A stretch of 64,000 nucleotides of DNA from Ichthyophis bannanicus (taxonomy: Eukaryota > Chordata > Amphibia > Gymnophiona > Ichthyophiidae). Positions 31,255 through 41,936 of this stretch are shown piece after piece. Where the stretch lies: contig CM066040.1 of assembly GCA_033557465.1 (NCBI GenBank), forward strand, positions 321,674,297 to 321,738,296, in the 5' to 3' direction. The notes under the pieces were generated by a model. The model was not told where the DNA came from. It saw only the letters and a program-made list of their open reading frames with translations, and made no database searches. Positions within the stretch are counted from its first letter, which is position 1, and the number at the start of each line of letters is the position of its first letter. Position numbers and translations under genes: made by a program.

Positions 31255-34150
31255 AAGAGTTTTCTGTGGTAATGGTATGCCATTTGTGGCTGAACAGTGA
31301 GAGTCTTCCTGGAATGGGTATCTGATCCTGCAGAGTCTGTTGGGGACCGGCTATGTTCCCTATCTGGGAGTCAAAAAACATGATGAAGCAGGGGCTGGTT
31401 GAGTTTGGGGTTGTGTTTTAGCGAGTCTGAGCTTCCTGGCCTGCTTGAGTCCCTGCTGCTTCTGTTGTGGGTGATAGGTTGGCTGGGGGTAAGGGTAAAG
31501 CCTACTCTTCTTGGGGTAGAAAGCTTTCTTAGGTGGTGCCTTCTTTTTGGAGGGGTCAGATGTCTTCCTAGAGAGCCGTTTTAGGGTGGTGTTAAAATCG
31601 GTCTCCAGGTTCCCCTGCCTTCTCCTGCCAGTTCTTACCGAATAGGTTTTTGCCCATGCAAGGAATGTTGCCAAGCTTATCTTGGACCCATCGTTCCAAA
31701 TCCAAGGCCTGAAGCCAAGCCAGCTGCCTAGCCCCTATTCCACATTAGGAACCACCACCCAGGAAAAAGATTTAGGCGTCATTGTGGATACCATGTTAAA
31801 ACCCTCGGCCCAGTGTGCAGCGGCAGCCAAGAGAGCAAATAGAATGCTAGGTATGATAAGGAAAGGAATGGAAAATAAAACAAAAGATATTATAATGCCT
31901 CTATATCGTTCCATGGTGAGACCACACCTTGAATATTGTGTGCAATTCTGGTCGCCGTATCTTAAAAAGGATATAGCGATTTTAGAAAAGGTTCAGAGAA
32001 GAGCCACCAAAATGGTAAAGGGGATGGAAGGATACTCCTATGAGGAAAGGCTAAAAAGGTTAGGGCTCTTTAACCTGGAAAAGAGACGGCTGAGGGGAGA
32101 TATGATAGAAGTCTATAAATTAATGAACGGAGTGGAACGGGTAAACGTAGATCGATTGTTTACGTTATCAGAATATAGAAAGACTAGGGGACATGCAATG
32201 AAGCTACAGGGTAAATAATTTAAGACTAATAAAAGAAAATATTTTTTCACTCAACGTGTAATCAAACTCTGGAATTTGTTACCGGAGGATGTAGTAAAGG
32301 CTGTTAGTGTAGCTGGATTTAAAAAAGGTTTGGACAAGTTCCTGGAGGAAAGGTCCATAAACCATTATTAAGAAGTGACTGAAGATATCAATGCTTGACC
32401 CAGTACAAGCATTGTGGAACTTGTGTCTCTTGGGGAAACTGCTAGGTACATATGACCTAGATTGGCCACTGTTGGAAACAGAACACTGGGCTTGATGGAC
32501 CTTGGTCTGACCCAGTATGGCATATCTTATATTCTTATGTTCTTATCGCTATAGAAGATGCTCTGCTGGATGACTTGAATGCAAAGGTGGCTCTGTTGAC
32601 AAATTGATACATTCTGACTATGGGAGAGGACAGCCTGGAAGGTTGGTTGTTTTTCTTCTGGGAGGAAAGGGAAGAATCCTTCCCAAGCCTTGTTCAGTTC
32701 TTTAAGGAACATCCCCATGTAGAGAATGTAGGAATTTATTCTACTAGCCAGCATTGATGCCTGAAAAAGAGCATCAGGCAAAGGAATCAAGGTTCCTCGA
32801 TTCATGGCCCAGAGGAAATTGAAGCATGGTTCTTCCCGTTCTTTATTCAGAGCATTACTGATTCCACCACCATGGAATAAAGAGGAAGCCGAAGTTTTTG
32901 AAAGCTGGGGCAGTCGGGCACTCTATACATAGTATCCAAATAATGACTTATAGGGGAGATGGTAAGAGGAGTCTTCCACATTTGTAGCATTAAATTGTGT
33001 AGAATTAGATGCACTGGCAGGATGGTAGCTTTCAGTGCTACAGCGTACTGGAGGATCTCCAGCTCCTCCACCCTTGGTTCAAGTTCCAATGCTGCCTGGA
33101 TTGAGAGGCCTGCCACCATATCCCTGATGAATTTCTGAAAGAACATGTCCTCAGGAGGGTATTTTCTTTGGGTATTGGCTGATGGTGGCGATGGTTCCAA
33201 TGCGAAGTCCCGAAGGTTATCGGAGTCCAGTGACTGGTGATCAGAAGCAGACTGATTCCAATTAGAATCGGCGGTGCCGATGTCTCTCAATGCCCTCAGG
33301 ATTGGAGCCCTGCATCATACAGGAGAGAGCTGTGGATGGTGGTGGTATTAGTACCAGAACTGAAGTCTGTGTCTCAAGGCCCCTGCTTCGATGTTGATGG
33401 TACCATCGGGGATGGATGCTGGGGGATTGAGGTCAGTACCACTAGCCGATTCTCTGGGGCTGTTGGTGTCAGTGGTACCGATGCCACCAGGATTGCTGCT
33501 AAGGTCCTTTCCAAGGACAGTATCCGCTGGTCCAAGGATGGAGCCTGTGCCTGGTCCAAAGATAGAACAGGGCTGGGTGCCACCACCATACTAGTGCACA
33601 TCATTGGGGGTTACACAGAGGCCAAGGCCCTGGATACCTCCCAAATCCCCACCGGGGCTTTGTAGAACAAGTCTTCCAGCTGGGGATAATTGGACCTATG
33701 TCTTGAGTCCGAAGTCCTGGATGATTCTCGGTGCAAATAAGAACAGTCTCTTGATTCCCGAAGCTTACCGGATGAGTCTTTGGACTTATGGCTCAGTTAC
33801 TTTGAAGTCTGAGGGTTCCTGGGGTCTGGACATCTTTTTGAGGGCAAGACGGAGAAGGCTTCTTTGATTTCTTCTCTCCATGTCTGGACTCCTTGGAATG
33901 TTTAGAAGTGTGAGAGGCAGATGCCCTTGAAGTCAAGGCCAATGATACTGTGTCTGAAAGAAAAAGCTCTCCGAACTTCTTGGCCTGGTTCCCCAGGCCC
34001 TTTTTGGTCATTTGTTTGCATAGGGAACACTCTTGAAGGATGTGGTCGGGACCAAGGCATTTAAGGCTCCAATAGTGGTGCCTGAACATTTTTTGCAATT
34101 TAGAAGTTCCTGGCGAGCTTTTCCATGATTGGAAAGGAGTGGGCAAGGCC
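31255..34150 (-). pseudogene. DIRS gag-like ORF relic, split by CR1
   Basis: From the right: a Cys-containing piece with CLGPDHILQECSLCKQM and Lys/Ser-rich tail (33793-34146). Next, QKFIRDMVAGLSIQAALELE, AVALKATILPVHLILHNLML and YRVPDCPSFQKLRLPLYSMV (32847-33290), then SRINSYILYMGMFLKELNKA (32527-32805). After a CR1 insertion at 31746-32548, a Lys-, Pro- and Gln-rich end with RRQGNLETDFNTTLKRLSRK follows (31360-31674). These are in the order of vertebrate DIRS gag. The protein would package the element RNA. Frame breaks show it is dead. Confidence 0.82.
31746..32548 (+). mobile_element. CR1 LINE 3' part inserted in DIRS gag
   Basis: A plus frame 31682-32218 enters CR1 at about 31746 and reads GTTTQEKDLGVIVDTMLKPS, then RPHLEYCVQFWSPYLKKDIA and NLEKRRLRGDMIEVYKLMNG. 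A stop at 32216 interrupts it, and the remaining FFTQRVIKLWNLLPEDVVKA segment follows to 32370. The 3' UTR ends with TTATGTTCTTATC at 32548. It closely matches the CR1 copy at 62205-63095. DIRS gag is collinear on both sides. Confidence 0.93.
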
Positions 34151-34486
34151 TAGAGGATGCGAGGCCCTAAAGGAAAAATCCTATTTTTTTTTTTAAGTAA
34201 AATGTAGAATAAAAGGGAAAGGTAGTATTGATTGATAATGAAATTAAGCGGAAAAGGAAGGTATGTGATGATTCTTCAGTAGTAACAGGGAGAGGTCCTG
34301 TTGGCTCCATGGAAAAAGAAAAAAAAAGGAGAATAAGTTGGAAGAGCGGGAAGGCACCAGCAGAGGCATGGTAGATTGCTCCCAAAAGCTTTCCTATTGG
34401 TAGCTGGGAGCTTTCCGCAAGGGCTCCATTGGTACCCGATATCACCATATGTGAAGACTACATTTCTGTTTGTTCCTGGAGATTAC

Positions 34487-35135
34487 ATCTTCCCAGTGTA
34501 GTTTAATTCTTCTACAATATCACCTTTAAATACCATTTCAGTCATGGGTAACATCTCTACATCTTCATCAGTAAAGACCGAAACAAAGAATTCATTCAGT
34601 CTTTCCGCTATGGCCTTGCCCCCTCTTAGTGCCCCTTTTACCCCTCTATCATCTGTCTGACTCAACTGACTCAGTTTTTTTGCTACAAATGTACTAGAAA
34701 AGAGTCTTTAATATGCATTTTTGCTTCCACAGCAAGCTTCTTCTCAAATTCTTTGCCTGCCTTATCAGTGCCTTGCATCTAACTTGCCAGTGCTTATGTT
34801 TCCAGTTTATCATCATTTGGTTCCTTTTTCCATCTCCTGAAAGATGCTTTTTTGGCAATAGCCTTTGACCTCACCTTTAAACCATGCTGGCAGTTTTTTG
34901 GACTTCCTTCCACTTTTCTTAAAATGTGGAAGACAGCTGGTCTGGGCTTCCAAGATAGAATTTTTAAACACACATGTTGATGTAAATCTTTAACCTTTGC
35001 AACTGGTCCTTTTAGCTTAACTATTTTCCTCATTTTATCAGTCTCCCTTTTGAAAGTTAAAGGGTAATACTGTGGATTTCCTTGCCATCCTTCCTCCATT
35101 GTCAAGTGGCCCCAACACCCTTATCTCTTGCACCA
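34487..35135 (-). mobile_element. CR1 LINE, right part of the copy split by DIRS
   Basis: TACATCTTCCCAGTGTAGTT continues the CR1 order interrupted at 27811. Then come TCAGTCTTTCCGCTATGGCC (as at 58680), TGCTTCCACAGCAAGCTTCT, and TTGGTTCCTTTTTCCATCTC near 34815. This is the RT N-terminal half and the segment before it. The frame 34794-35105 minus is short and broken. The copy ends near 35135, where CR1 of the opposite orientation follows. Confidence 0.82.
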
Positions 35136-35164
35136 GATCTTGTGTTCCACTAAGGCTAGGGCAA

Positions 35165-35775
35165 AAATGGCGACCGCACCTTGAATATTGTGTGCAATTC
35201 TGATCGCTGTACCTTAAAAAGGATATAGCGGAATTAGAAAAGGTACAGAGAAGAGCCACCAAAATGGTAAATGGGATGGAAGGATACCCCTATGAAGAAA
35301 GCTAAAAAGGTTAGGGCTCTTCAACCTGGAAAAGAGACGGCTGAGGGGAGATATGATAGAGGTCTATAAATTAATGAATGGAGTGGAACGGGTAAATGTA
35401 GATCGATCGTTTACATCAGAATATAGAAAGACTAGGGGACATGCAATGAAGCTACAGGGTAAACTATTTAAGACTAATAAGAGAATATATTTTTTTCACT
35501 CAACGTGTAATCAAACTCTGGAATTTGTTACTGGAAGATGTAGTAAAAGCTATTAGTGTAGCCGGGTTTGAAAAAAGGTTTGACAAGTTTCTGGAGGAAA
35601 GGCCCATAAACCATTATTAAAAGGGACCTGGGATATCACTGCTTGACCCAGTACAAGCATTGTGGAACCTGTGTCTTTTGGGGAATTGCTAGGTACTTGT
35701 GACCTAGATTGGCCACTGTTGGAAACAGGATATTGGGCTTGATGGACCCTGTATGGCATATCTTATGTTCTTGGA
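35165..35775 (+). mobile_element. CR1 LINE 3' part
   Basis: GACCGCACCTTGAATATTGT and GATATAGCGGAATTAGAAAA begin a stretch matching 31920-32548. Frame 35353-35556 has the MIEVYKLMNGVERVNVDRSF segment. One-base losses near 35310 and 35415 shift the frame. The 3' end is CATATCTTATGTTCTTGG. It faces the minus-strand CR1 to its left, giving a tail-out inverted pair. Confidence 0.9.
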
Positions 35776-35799
35776 TCATGAACCAAGAGAAGATAGCAC

Positions 35800-35935
35800 T
35801 TCATCATCTGCAGTGCTCAGCACAATGTCAATCATAGCAGCAGTGGGATTTGAACCCACAGCAATGGTCCTCCCTAATGCTGGCTCAGCCTCGACTACTC
35901 ATTAGACCTCTGACCGTGAATCTGCCATTTTAGAG
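35800..35935 (-). repeat. tRNA-like sequence, possible SINE head
   Basis: On the minus strand GTGGGTTCAAATCCCACTGC is a good B-box/T-arm match, with seven bases able to close a stem. A convincing A box and the other tRNA arms are lacking, so I treat it as a SINE or tRNA-derived relic rather than a tRNA gene. Confidence 0.5.
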
Positions 35936-36395
35936 TTTGATGAAATAAAATGTGAAAAAAAGAGGAAGGGGAACATATACTTTATCCACTCTCCGTACAT
36001 TTAGAGCCCTATGCAATAAAGCTTAGCAAGGCCTGGTAAGAACTTGAACCATTGAGCTGCTGCCTCTGATGACCTCGCTCTCCACCCCTCTACCAACATA
36101 ATAATGGCTTGAAGTAAAGTGATAGGCTTCTGCAGGGGTGAGCTGCTCCTTTAGGAGCAACCAGGGCTCAGGGCTGTTATTAGTAGGAGGATGGGGGGGG
36201 GCATGTTGCAAGTAGAAGTTTGTTAAAAGGTTGGAATAAAGGCCCTGCCTTGCCCTTGTAAGAATTTTACCCCTAAATCATTAAATGTGGACTGGAGTAA
36301 AGATTGATGACACAGAGGATTAATTGAACCATGATAGCATGTCAGGTGACTGGCTGATTATGTGAAGAGAAAGATGAGTGGTATAATCCTTAGTT
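35936..36395. other. Unassigned stretch
   Basis: No coding motifs or element ends recognised. A short G run lies at about 36192-36200. Confidence 0.4.
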
Positions 36396-37330
36396 AAGTA
36401 TACTCTACACCCAATCCCTTGGTGCTCTCATCTCCTCCCATGGATTTCAGGATCATTTTTATGCTGATGACTCTCAGCTCTCTCTCTCATCGCCACCTGG
36501 ATATCACCACCGTTTGAAACTAAACATGGACAAAACCAAACTTCTTATTTTTCCCCCTAAACCTTCCTCTCCCCTTTGTCCATCTCTGTGGATAAGACTC
36601 TTCTACTTCCTGTTTCCTCAGCCCATAACCCTGGTGTTATATTTTACTCCTCCCTTTCCTTCTGCTCACATATTCAAAAGATAGAAACGATAGATTTTAG
36701 CTGTCTTGATCTATTAACAAAATTCACCCCTTCCTCTGAACACACTTATGAAACACTTGTCCACTCTAGTTACTTCCCATCTCGACTATTGCAACCTCCT
36801 TCTTGCTGGTCTCCCTCCGAGTCATCTCTCCCCTTCAATCTATTCAAAACTCTGCATGCGACTAGTCTTTCTCCAGCCTCAATATACTCATAACTCCTCT
36901 TCTCAAGTCACTTCATTGGCTTCCCTTCCATTTCCATATCCAATTCAATCTCCTTTTATGAGCTTTAAATGCATTCATTCTCCTGCTCCTCACTACCTTT
37001 CCTCTCCCCCTACATCACTCCTCATGAACTCTGCTCTTCTACTGGCTTGTTTTCTTTGCTCTTTTCTTTTACTGCTAACTCTGCACTTCGGTCCTTTCAC
37101 CTTGCTGCTTCTTATGCCTTGAACAGACTTCCTGAGTCTGTACGTCAGGTTTCAACTTTGTCCCTTTTCAAATCTATGCTAAAGGCTCACCTCTGAGGCT
37201 GCTTTTGGATCTTGATTCCTTGTGTCTCCTTACCCTTCCCTATTCTATCCTCATTCCTATCTTGTCTGTCTTGATTACATTGTAAGCTCGGACAAGTACG
37301 GACTGTTTCTATCCGTTTGTACAGCACTGC
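36396..37330 (+). mobile_element. L2 LINE, RT C-terminal half and 3' UTR
   Basis: Frames on the plus strand contain a relic of the catalytic DDSQLS box near 36465, then LKLNMDKTKLLIFPP. Next come LVTSHLDYCNLLLAGLPPSH (36750-36840), MSFKCIHSPAPHYLSSP and RLPESVRQVSTLSLFKSMLK (to 37196). The L2 3' UTR landmarks ATTGTAAGCTCGGACAAG and TTTGTACAGCACTGCATA follow. The copy is joined without a gap to RTE sequence at about 37331. Confidence 0.88.
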
Positions 37331-39028
37331 ATAGGCTTTTGACTGTGTAAACCATGAGAAACTGGGCCACATTAAGAAGCATGGGTATACCACAACACCT
37401 CATCGTTCTCTTGCACAATCTGTACATTGATCAAGCAGCAACAGTTCAAATGGAACAAGGAGAAACAGAATGGTTCAAAATCAGCAAAGGTGTACAAGGC
37501 TGCATACTTTTCCCCTACCTGTTTAATTTATATGCAGAACAAATCAGAGAAGCAGGATTGTATGAAGACAACAGAGGTGTGAAGATTGGTGTAAGACTCA
37601 ACAACCTTCGCTATGCTGATAATCTTCACTTTCAGCTGGTAATGTGGTATCATCTGAAATATTTGCTTCTCACCATCAAGGAACAGTCTTAAAATGGGCC
37701 TGCACCTTAATGTAAAGAAGACAAAGATTGACAACTGGCAAAAGTCAAAGTTCATTGTTGATGGAGAAGAAATTGAAAATCGTGGACAACTTTAACCTAC
37801 TTGGATCAACTATCAATAAAGAAGCAACAAGCAGTCAAGAAAACTGGACGACACATTGCTCTTGGCAGAATGGCTATGAAGGACCTAGACAAAATTCTGA
37901 AGAGCAGAGATGTCTCTCCATACAAAAAGATTCAATTCGTTCAAGCTATGGACAGTGAAAAAGTTATGATCACTAAAAATTGCTCCACTCTCTAACTATT
38001 TCCAAGTACTGAAAAAAATTCGGGAATAGGTCTCAGACTTAATCGGGGAAAGAGCCTGGGAGGAACTGTGCCTCTATGGCTATTGAACCCCTGTGTTGCA
38101 TCAAGGACCCTATATATATCCCAGTTTTGTTGACAAAAAATGGTTTCAAGCAAGCTATCCAAACACAAAGACATCCAAAGACATGATTTTTTATCAATGA
38201 ATGGAAATAAGGTCATATAGGTTGAAGGAGCATGAGCTCTTTAAGTTTTGACATCATACATTGCACCGCCATGAAGTCAGGGGGCGTCTCGGAGATAAAA
38301 GCCAGCTTTTGCTGTTCAACCGCGCATGCGTTGGCGTCTTTCTGACTGAAGACGAGTTCAGTGAGTAATTTCGAAAGTATGGCTGTCTGCTGCTGGATGT
38401 TATCTACGTGAAATTGGTATAGATTTTTAAAAAATATTTTTTTGATGTAGCACGATGTACTGATTGAACCTTTTTTGCTTTTTTTTAGAGCTCACTGGGA
38501 CAAACAGTTGCATGTCAATATCAAGCGTTCAAACTTGTTTAAGAATCCCCCGAAGAAACCGCGGATGCGGTGAAACGCACTGGCGCTGCTGATTTGCGTT
38601 GCATTCTGAACAGTTTACAGATAAGCAAGCTATCCAGTGAAAAAGATAGACAGGAAGAAAATTGATGCCTTTGAATTATGGTGCTGCAGTGAATACTGTG
38701 TATACCATGGACTGCCCGACGAACAAATCAGTCAGTACTGGAGGAGATCAAATCTAAGCTTTCTTTAGAAGCTCAGATGAAAGGACTTCGACTTTCATGC
38801 TTTGGACACATCATGCGAAGAGAGATTAGAGAAAAAAAGACATCATGCTTGGCAAGATAGGTCAATGCAAAAGAGGAAGGCCAGCAATGAGATGGATCGA
38901 TACAGTAACAGCAGCTATGGGTGCCAGTCTGTCAGCAATGAGCTGCATGATTGAAAACTGAACACAATTTAGGACAACTATCCAGAGAGTCACCATGAGT
39001 TGACACCGATTTGATGGCTCTTAACAAG
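37331..39028 (+). mobile_element. RTE/BovB-like LINE, RT to 3' end, with an insertion
   Basis: It starts within KAFDCVNHEKL-type sequence and continues MGIPQHLIVLLHNLYIDQAA (37385). Then come ISKGVQGCILFPYLFNLYAE, where intact copies have GVRQGC, and LNNLRYADNLHF, with a damaged YADD. An RDVSPYKKIQFVQAMD segment at 37910-37950 follows. After an insertion at 37963-38634 come the PWTARR region, GGACACATCATGCGAAGAGA and the 3' end TTTGATGGCTCTTAACAAG. The damaged RT box and stops show it is inactive. Confidence 0.9.
37963..38634. mobile_element. 672-bp insertion of unknown class with a hammerhead-like motif
   Basis: AGTGAAAAAG occurs just before (37953-37962) and just after (38635-38644) this block, which suggests a 10-bp target duplication inside the RTE. 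Inside, AAGCAAGCTATCC occurs at 38154-38166 and again at the right border (38623-38635), so a part of about 470 bp is bounded by direct repeats. CCGAAGA, a 5-bp stem and GAAA at 38550-38575 resemble a hammerhead core. Penelope-like elements carry such motifs in their terminal repeats. That link is inference. Confidence 0.5.
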
Positions 39029-39353
39029 TCCTTGTGCCCACCACCTCCACTAGGAGACTATTCCATGCATCTACCACTTTCAATAACAAAATATTTCTGC
39101 ATATTACTTCTGAGTATAATGTCCCATCATAGCAGAGCTAGCCTTCAATTGAAAGAGACCCTCCTGTGCATTTATGCCATGGAGGTATTTAAAGGTCTCT
39201 ATCATATCGCCCTATCCTGCCTTTCCTCTAAAGTATACATATTAAGATCTTTAAATCTGTCCTCATATGCTACAAAACAAAGACCATTAACTATTTTAGT
39301 AGCCACCCTCTACACCGACTCCAATCTACTTATATCCTTTTGAAGGGTATGGG

Positions 39354-39720
39354 CACTATTCCCTCTAAGCTGTGCGTGTGCGTGCGTGCACACACCTCGC
39401 CGAGCGAGCACACATACTTTACAACAAAGCGCACAAACATTACGGTTCTGATTCTGATAGAAAACACAAACATCTTAAAATTTAAAAGTTGTGATTATAA
39501 TTACTATAAAATTTCCTTTTCATTTAGTAATCGTCTATTTTCATTTAATTTGATTAAAATCAATGTGGTGTACATACTGTACTCTGATGTGTAGTCAAAT
39601 TTTAAAGTATATAACTCACAGTGCCGTTATGTGGCGCACAAAAATTTAAACCTTCCTTCAAAAGCTGCACAGCTGATATTTTATGCGCACACAGCCTACA
39701 GAAAATTAGAGGGAACATTG
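39354..39720. mobile_element. hAT MITE with perfect 8-bp target duplication
   Basis: The ends are CACTATTCCCTCTAAGCTGT at the left and AAATTAGAGGGAACATTG at the right, an imperfect inverted repeat typical of a widespread vertebrate hAT family. GGTATGGG occurs at 39346-39353 and 39721-39728 exactly. Length is 367 bp. The left side is rich in GCGTGTGC-type sequence and the interior is AT-rich. The CR1 target is collinear across it. Confidence 0.95.
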
Positions 39721-39920
39721 GGTATGGGGCTCCAGAACTGCACACAGTACTCCAAATGAGGTCATACCAGAGACTTATACAGAGGCCTTATCACATTTTT
39801 TTATGCTGGCCATTCCTCTCCCTATACATCCAAGCATCCTTCTGGCTTTCACTGTCACCTTTTCTACCTGTTTAGCTACTTTAAGATTGTCAGACACAAT
39901 TACACCCAGGTCCCACTCTT

Positions 39921-40214
39921 TTATTTATTTATTTATTTACATTCTCTTATATACCGCACTATTCTGCATCAGTGCGGTTTACATTGAAGAAACTGAAATT
40001 ACATTGAACAGGGCATTATAACTTGGAGATAAATATTTTACAGGGAACGTGGGCTATGGAGGGTTAAGTGGCTTGCCCAAGACCACAAGGAGCACCTGTG
40101 GGACTAGAAACCCCAGTCCTTCTGGCCCAAGGTTGCTGTCCTCTAGTGGGATTTGAACCCCTGACCTTATGGCCTGAAGTACCTTGCCCCAACCACTAGG
40201 CCACTCCTCCTCCT
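39921..40214 (-). mobile_element. tRNA-derived SINE (long form) inserted in CR1
   Basis: The minus strand starts AGGAGTGGCCTAGTGGTTGG (A box), then GGTTCAAATCCCA (B box), then the second module with GGGGTTTCTAGTCCCA, and the CTTGTGGTCTTGGGCAAGCC core. The tail TGCGGTATATAAGAGAATGT and (AAAT)n is of the L2 type. CCACTCTTTT at the left and CCACTTTTGT at the right look like a decayed target duplication. It matches the 15887-16180 copy. Confidence 0.92.
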
Positions 40215-40780
40215 CCACTTTTGTGGACAGAAGTACTTCACCTCCTACACTGTACCGCCCCTTTTGAATTGTTGCAGCCCTATGCATGACTGCATTTTTT
40301 AGCATTAAATTTCAGCTGCCAAATTCTAGATCATTCTTCAAGCTTAGCTAGATCCTTCCTTGTATTATCTACCCCTTCCTGGGTGTCTACTCTATTGCAG
40401 ATTTTGGTATCATCCGTAAAGAAGCAAACCTTATCCGACAGCCCTTCTGTAATATCACTAACAAAAATCTTAGAAAGAATCAGACCAAGGACAGATCCCT
40501 GCAGCACACCACTGGTAACCTTCTTGGAGTGAGCTCCATTTACCTGCAGCCTTTGTCACCTCCCACTTAACCAATTTCTAACCCAATCAGTAACTTTAGG
40601 GTCCATCCCTAGGGTGCGACTGTGTTTAATAGCAGTAGACCAGCAGTTGCATTTTTACCATGCAAACTGTCTCTGGAAATCCCTCAAGCTAATTATCTGA
40701 GATGAAAAGGCCACTTGGCAGGTGGTTTCGTCTCAACAAATCTCAATGAGGAGAGCCCTCCTCCTTAGCACTATTATGCA

Positions 40781-41135
40781 CAGGGCCAGTGAAAAGGTAC
40801 GAGGTGTCCTAGATGAACCTCATTCTCAGTGCCATCCTGCTCCACCTCTATGCCCTTTGCTGCTGCCCCCCTCTGGGAAGTGCAATGAGAGCAATACATT
40901 TAGAAAGACACCATGGTACTAGAGTTACCTTCTCTTCCTGCACCATGGTGACATTCATGCATGAGCCCCCCTCCCCCCACCCCGCCACTTCCTTCTGAAA
41001 GTGTAAACAGCACTGTGGTGCCTTTTTTAATGTATTACTGCCACTGCACATCCTGGAGAGGGGTAGCAGCGGGTGCCCTGGACCACTGGAGCTCTAGGTG
41101 ACTGCCTAGTTTGTCTAATAGTCATGCCAGCCCCG
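40781..41135. mobile_element. hAT MITE (CAGGGCC family) with perfect 8-bp duplication
   Basis: The left end CAGGGCCAGTG and the right end CATGCCAGCCCCG form short inverted termini. ATTATGCA is present at 40773-40780 and 41136-41143. The right part, TAGGTGACTGCCTAGTTTGT followed by CTAATAGT, is shared with 42165-42204. Length is 355 bp, without coding capacity. The overlapping frames at 40813-41051 are spurious. Confidence 0.93.
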
Positions 41136-41143
41136 ATTATGCA

Positions 41144-41936
41144 CCCTCCAATCCTGAGGCATCATCATGACTCCTCCCCTCTATGCTATCAAGTACTCAT
41201 ACACCTTCCTAAAGCACACAAACTCCATGACCTCCCTCCCACCCCTCTGGAATGAATCCTTACTAGTTTTGGTGTATGTCCCCCCCCTATTTTCACCAGC
41301 AGATGGGATGTAGCAATGCTCCTGCTCACACTACTGCAGTCGCCAAGCACTGTTAGGACTGGTTCACCCCATCATGTGCTAAACTTTCATTCCAGGAGTA
41401 GGAGGGGGGTCAGGGGACTAATAGCATTAGAGGGATGCTTTAAAAGGAGGAGGTCTGGGTATTTAGTGGCCTAGATTAGGAGGCCATAATACCACCAGTG
41501 ATTGAGAGATGTATGTAGCTGCAGAGATGGTATTTGCGATGGCGCGGCAGGTTGAGCGCAGTGAAATGTCTTCTGACAATTGATCCTTTTATACTGGGCC
41601 ATTTAGTCAGAGGCTGACATGAGTATTACGCTTGTCTTATGTTAACACTCAGGTTAGTCCATTAAGTTCCTGCACAGATGTTACATCCTGTTTTAAGGGG
41701 CATGTAAAATTTTAACAGATTGTAAGCTAAAGATTTTTCACCTAAAGTTTTTATTACATTTGCTTTTGTTACACAGGGACAGCTTTAAAAGGATCAATCC
41801 CAGTGGTTTCTCTTTCAATATTAGTCAGGTTTGGCTTACTTGCTTCACATGCCTGTTTTTCCTTGAGTAGGAAACACGCTACTCAACTGCAAATTTACTT
41901 GACCTCTGCTGCTTGTAATGGGGAATGAGAGGCAAA
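41144..41936. other. Unassigned stretch between two hAT MITEs
   Basis: Mixed-composition DNA without recognisable motifs or element ends. Possible unique sequence. Confidence 0.4.

Larger units (their letters stand above)
27820..34486 (-). mobile_element. DIRS-type retrotransposon inserted in CR1
   Basis: On the minus strand, gag-like (34146 to 31255), RT/RNase H (about 31250 to 29500) and tyrosine recombinase (about 29060 to 28200) follow in DIRS order. The ends are inverted repeats. The left end, ATTTAGTCTTTGCATATGGG with CTACCAATAGGAAAGCTTTT, pairs with the right end, AAAAGCTTTCCTATTGGTAG with CACCATATGTGAAGACTACA. The right terminus is slightly shortened. DIRS elements integrate through a tyrosine recombinase and leave no target duplication, and none is visible. 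CR1 sequence continues on both sides. Confidence 0.92.
39029..40620 (-). mobile_element. CR1 LINE, internal part, with hAT and SINE insertions
   Basis: Complement landmarks run in order over three blocks: 39029-39353 (CTGTGCATTTATGCCATGGA), 39721-39920 (CCAGAGACTTATACAGAGGC and GCTGGCCATTCCTCTCCCTA) and 40215-40620 (AGATTTTGGTATCATCCGTA and CAGATCCCTGCAGCACACCA). The 3' terminus is missing at the left, where RTE ends. It is the same subfamily as 6655-7440. No usable frame remains. Confidence 0.88.

Noticed and set aside
35800..35935. Candidate tRNA gene on the minus strand
   Set aside because: Only the T-arm/B-box is convincing. No acceptor, D or anticodon arm can be paired, so a SINE relic is more likely.
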